This document shows, in pieces, positions 41,852-43,810 of a DNA stretch of 43,810 nucleotides. The stretch covers positions 1 through 43,810 of the forward strand of contig RDOF01000025.1 of assembly GCA_011365025.1 (NCBI GenBank), read 5' to 3'. The notes under the pieces were generated by a model that was not told the origin of the DNA, ran no database searches, and saw only the letters and a list, made by a program, of their open reading frames with translations. The position numbers were made by a program, and so were the translations under genes. Source of the stretch: Candidatus Thorarchaeota archaeon (GTDB taxonomy: Archaea; Asgardarchaeota; Thorarchaeia; Thorarchaeales; Thorarchaeaceae). The stretch's first letter is position 1. Each line of letters starts with the position of its first letter.

Positions 41852-43191
41852 GCAAGACGGGGATAACGGTTGGAGAAAGACCCATTGTCACCATGGAGCT
41901 CATTGATGGTACTATCAAACTCATTTGGAGGACTTCACTACTCACGAAGATTCTGGACTATGCCATTGATAGATGCGTTGGATGCAGCCTTTGTTTGTAT
42001 TGCCCCTGGGATGCCATAACGATTGGACCAGTTGCTGAAACGGCTGCAGGAAGAATTGAGGGCGCTCCGCTTATCAATTTGGATCCTGATCTATGTACCT
42101 TCTGTGGCCTTTGTGACTCGGTTTGCATATACCGGGCATTCGAAACAAAGTATGAGGGAGATGGAGCTGTTAATCATTTCAACCGTGTTTCAGGGACGCA
42201 CGAGATAGACCATGATAAGTGTGCTCCATGCCTTCTTTGTGCAAAGGTCTGTCCCACAGGTGCCCTTGAGGTGGAGATTGAAGTTGAGAAGAAGAAGGAC
42301 CTTGTAACATACACCGAAGAGGTACACGCAGAAGGCAGCATTCGGTTGGATGAGGATAAATGCTCCTACTGTGGTCTATGCGAGCTACTGTGTCCCGAAG
42401 TATTCACAATTTTCTGGTTGGATCAAATAGAACCTCCTGGTTTCAAACCTGCGTCGGCTATTAGGATGGATGAAACGGAGTGTGACTACTGCAGACTCTG
42501 TGAGAAGATCTGTCCGGATGAGGCGATAAAAGTTGAATGCACCGAAGCGAGTGCACGCATTATTAAAGACCCAAAGATCGCTGGCAAGCTCAAGCAGAAC
42601 GAAACTGCCTGTGTTAAGTGTGGTCTCTGCGCAGAAGTCTGCCCCTATGATGCAATTGAGGTTTCCAAGCCCTTCTCTGGTGAAGTCCAAATCAAGAAGC
42701 TCGAGGATTGCGATCCTGTGGGCTGCCACAACTGCTTCAACATCTGCCCTGTGAAGGCAATATACCCAACTGGCAAGGCTGACAAGATTGCTATACTTGA
42801 CCACTGTGTCTATTGTGGTGCTTGCGTGAACTCCTGTCCATATGACGTACTTGCGGTGAAACGAGAGGGGTATAACATTGAACAGATTGAACGGGCGCGA
42901 GAGTGGGAACGCGGCCGAGCTTTGTTCTTCGATGAAGTTGTTGGAAGAGAGCCTGCCCCAAGTGGGCTGTTTGAGAGAGATCTTTTCATCAAGATTGAGC
43001 AAACTGATTCCAAGCCAGCGAAGGCCCATAATGCCTGGAGGTCCCCTGATGGGGGCCGAGATAAAGCCATGGCCACTGCTAGAAAACTCAGGACCATGCT
43101 GAAAGATGATCCCCATGTCAACCTTCAACTTGAACGAGGTCGAGTCGACAAGGTTCTTGAGAAGCTTAAGGGCCAAGAAGACTCTCGATAG
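41848..43191 (+). CDS. fwdF: Polyferredoxin, formylmethanofuran dehydrogenase subunit F-like
   Basis: A 447-residue polyferredoxin with eight four-Fe motifs, as in FwdF, which wires electrons through the formylmethanofuran dehydrogenase complex. The motifs in order begin at CVGCSLC, CTFCGLC, CAPCLLC, CSYCGLC, CDYCRLC, CVKCGLC, CDPVGCHNC and CVYCGAC. The first has a two-residue gap before its last Cys instead of three (CLYCP), and the seventh has four residues between its first two Cys. Long charged tails follow the last motif. The ATG overlaps the hdrA stop (ATGA), so hdrA and fwdF are an operon and probably make one electron-transfer unit. The 3' end overlaps the fwdD gene by 26 bases on the opposite strand. 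Confidence 0.88.
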   Translation: MSKTGITVGERPIVTMELIDGTIKLIWRTSLLTKILDYAIDRCVGCSLCLYCPWDAITIGPVAETAAGRIEGAPLINLDPDLCTFCGLCDSVCIYRAFETKYEGDGAVNHFNRVSGTHEIDHDKCAPCLLCAKVCPTGALEVEIEVEKKKDLVTYTEEVHAEGSIRLDEDKCSYCGLCELLCPEVFTIFWLDQIEPPGFKPASAIRMDETECDYCRLCEKICPDEAIKVECTEASARIIKDPKIAGKLKQNETACVKCGLCAEVCPYDAIEVSKPFSGEVQIKKLEDCDPVGCHNCFNICPVKAIYPTGKADKIAILDHCVYCGACVNSCPYDVLAVKREGYNIEQIERAREWERGRALFFDEVVGREPAPSGLFERDLFIKIEQTDSKPAKAHNAWRSPDGGRDKAMATARKLRTMLKDDPHVNLQLERGRVDKVLEKLKGQEDSR

Positions 43192-43561
43192 GGGTCACAT
43201 CCTCATCACTACGAGTCGTAGTAACTGCAATGCCATGCAAGATCGGCGGTGATTCGTCCCCTGGAATCGCTACCAACGCAAGAGCCCATGGGCCAAACGG
43301 CATTGCCGCAGAGCCCTCCGGAGTCTTCTCGCCAATGGCAGCTTTAACAACTACTTCTCCACTCGGAGACTTAAGGCTGACATTGCTCCCTTCCTTCATC
43401 CCCAGTCTTCGCAGGTCATTGTTGTTCAAACGCACTATCGCTGTTTCAGTTACATACCCCTGGGAGGGAATACCCTTGGCAGCCTCGATATCAGATTTGA
43501 ACGACCTAACAACTGTCAATTTCAGCTCTGCACGGGGGAAAAGAAAGTCTCCCAATGACAT
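43166..43561 (-). CDS. fwdD: Formylmethanofuran dehydrogenase subunit D, pterin-binding domain
   Basis: A 131-residue molybdopterin-dinucleotide-binding domain protein, the partner of FwdB in the catalytic core. It has the six-stranded barrel pattern of this domain, with SQGYVTETAIVRLNNNDLRRLGMKEGSNV and the FwdD signature GSAAMPFGPWALALVAIPGDE. ATG 43561 has AGGAG ten bases upstream; a longer form to 43654 is less likely. Its gene is on the opposite strand from fwdF and in the same direction as fwdB but separated from it by hdrA-fwdF. The split suggests a rearranged fwd cluster. The last 26 bases overlap the end of fwdF. Confidence 0.85.
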   Translation of the reverse strand: MSLGDFLFPRAELKLTVVRSFKSDIEAAKGIPSQGYVTETAIVRLNNNDLRRLGMKEGSNVSLKSPSGEVVVKAAIGEKTPEGSAAMPFGPWALALVAIPGDESPPILHGIAVTTTRSDEDVTPIESLLGP

Positions 43562-43710
43562 ATCATTGAATCTCCTAGATACTGAACTTTGAGAATAACA
43601 GGCTACGGTGCATATTACGTTTCTGATTTGGCGGCATTCTGTCTTGGGCCGCAAACATCATCCTTTTCTAACCAAATGAACCTCATGCGATAATCCTCGG
43701 GGTGCTGCTC
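43562..43710. other. Intergenic gap between fwdD and the edge gene
   Basis: About 150 bases between the divergent starts of fwdD and the edge gene. I see no clear TATA box and no additional gene. Confidence 0.4.
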
Positions 43711-43810
43711 TTGAGAATCGAGGCATTATATGGAGATGTGTTCGCGGAACGAGTCATTGGCAATCTCATCAACTTCAAAACGTTCTGTGAGGGGTGTGAA
43801 CCAACATGCT
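43711..43810 (+). CDS. Start of a DUF166-like protein, cut by the window edge
   Basis: About 33 codons are visible before the window ends. The translation (RIEALYGDVFAERVIGN, followed by LINFKTFCEGCEPTC) resembles the start of archaeal DUF166 proteins, which open with a strand, a GERVI helix and a Cys-rich FCxxC segment. The start is unclear: TTG 43711 has GGGGTG six bases upstream, and GTG 43702 is in the same frame. The function of DUF166 is not established. The identification rests on memory of the family and a short sequence. Confidence 0.5.
   Translation, partial: MRIEALYGDVFAERVIGNLINFKTFCEGCEPTC

Noticed and set aside
42385..43176. Long minus-strand frame of 263 codons
   Set aside because: It lies wholly opposite fwdF, whose eight Cys motifs prove the plus frame. 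The shadow has no recognisable domain or ribosome site.

Overview
The window looks like a piece of an archaeal chromosome, most probably from an Asgard archaeon close to Thorarchaeota. That lineage call is an inference. It rests on an archaeal-type CODH/acetyl-CoA synthase operon (cdhA-B-C-D-E), an F420-dependent methylene-H4MPT dehydrogenase (mtd), parts of a tungsten/molybdenum formylmethanofuran dehydrogenase, a fused HdrA-MvhD protein, membrane-anchored winged-helix regulators and very large secreted beta-propeller and calcium-repeat proteins. No Mcr gene is present, so this resembles the Wood-Ljungdahl pathway of a non-methanogen. TATA-like boxes and GGTG/GGAGG ribosome binding sites are archaeal in style. 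Several genes start with GTG or TTG.

Layout. Positions 1-5149 hold a secreted C11 (clostripain-like) peptidase, a minus-strand operon of an APC amino-acid transporter (with a universal-stress domain at its end), a stand-alone RAM ligand-binding protein and a UspA protein, and an orphan nucleotidyltransferase. Positions 5150-19886 are two giant, co-transcribed cell-surface proteins of 2261 and 2649 residues: a calcium-repeat protein with a very hydrophobic N-terminal half, and a multi-propeller FG-GAP protein. A perfect hairpin-plus-T-tract terminator follows. Positions 19970-25516 are accessory genes: a TPR protein, a membrane-anchored LVIVD propeller, a membrane winged-helix regulator, an AlkA-type DNA glycosylase, and a flavodoxin-family protein paired with a Cys-rich membrane protein.

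Positions 25780-43561 are the metabolic core. Mtd and an acetyl-CoA hydrolase/transferase-GNAT fusion lie next to cooC-cdhEDCBA, then a second cooC, fwdB and an unusual Fe-S protein, all on the minus strand. Divergently, hdrA-mvhD and a polyferredoxin (fwdF) run on the plus strand, and fwdD converges on fwdF. The genes cover reduction of CO2 through both branches of the Wood-Ljungdahl pathway, or its reversal to oxidise acetyl-CoA. CODH/ACS makes or cleaves acetyl-CoA, the two CooC ATPases probably load nickel, Mtd handles the C1-H4MPT step, and the HdrA-MvhD/polyferredoxin set probably links low-potential electrons to a formyl-MF (or formate-like) dehydrogenase. FwdA, FwdC and HdrB/HdrC are not in the window. 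That absence is the most interesting point, because the Fwd/Hdr set here may be an unusual electron-transfer complex placed beside CODH/ACS.

The right edge cuts a plus-strand gene that resembles the start of a DUF166 protein. I found no tRNA, rRNA, CRISPR array, insertion sequence or clear frameshift.
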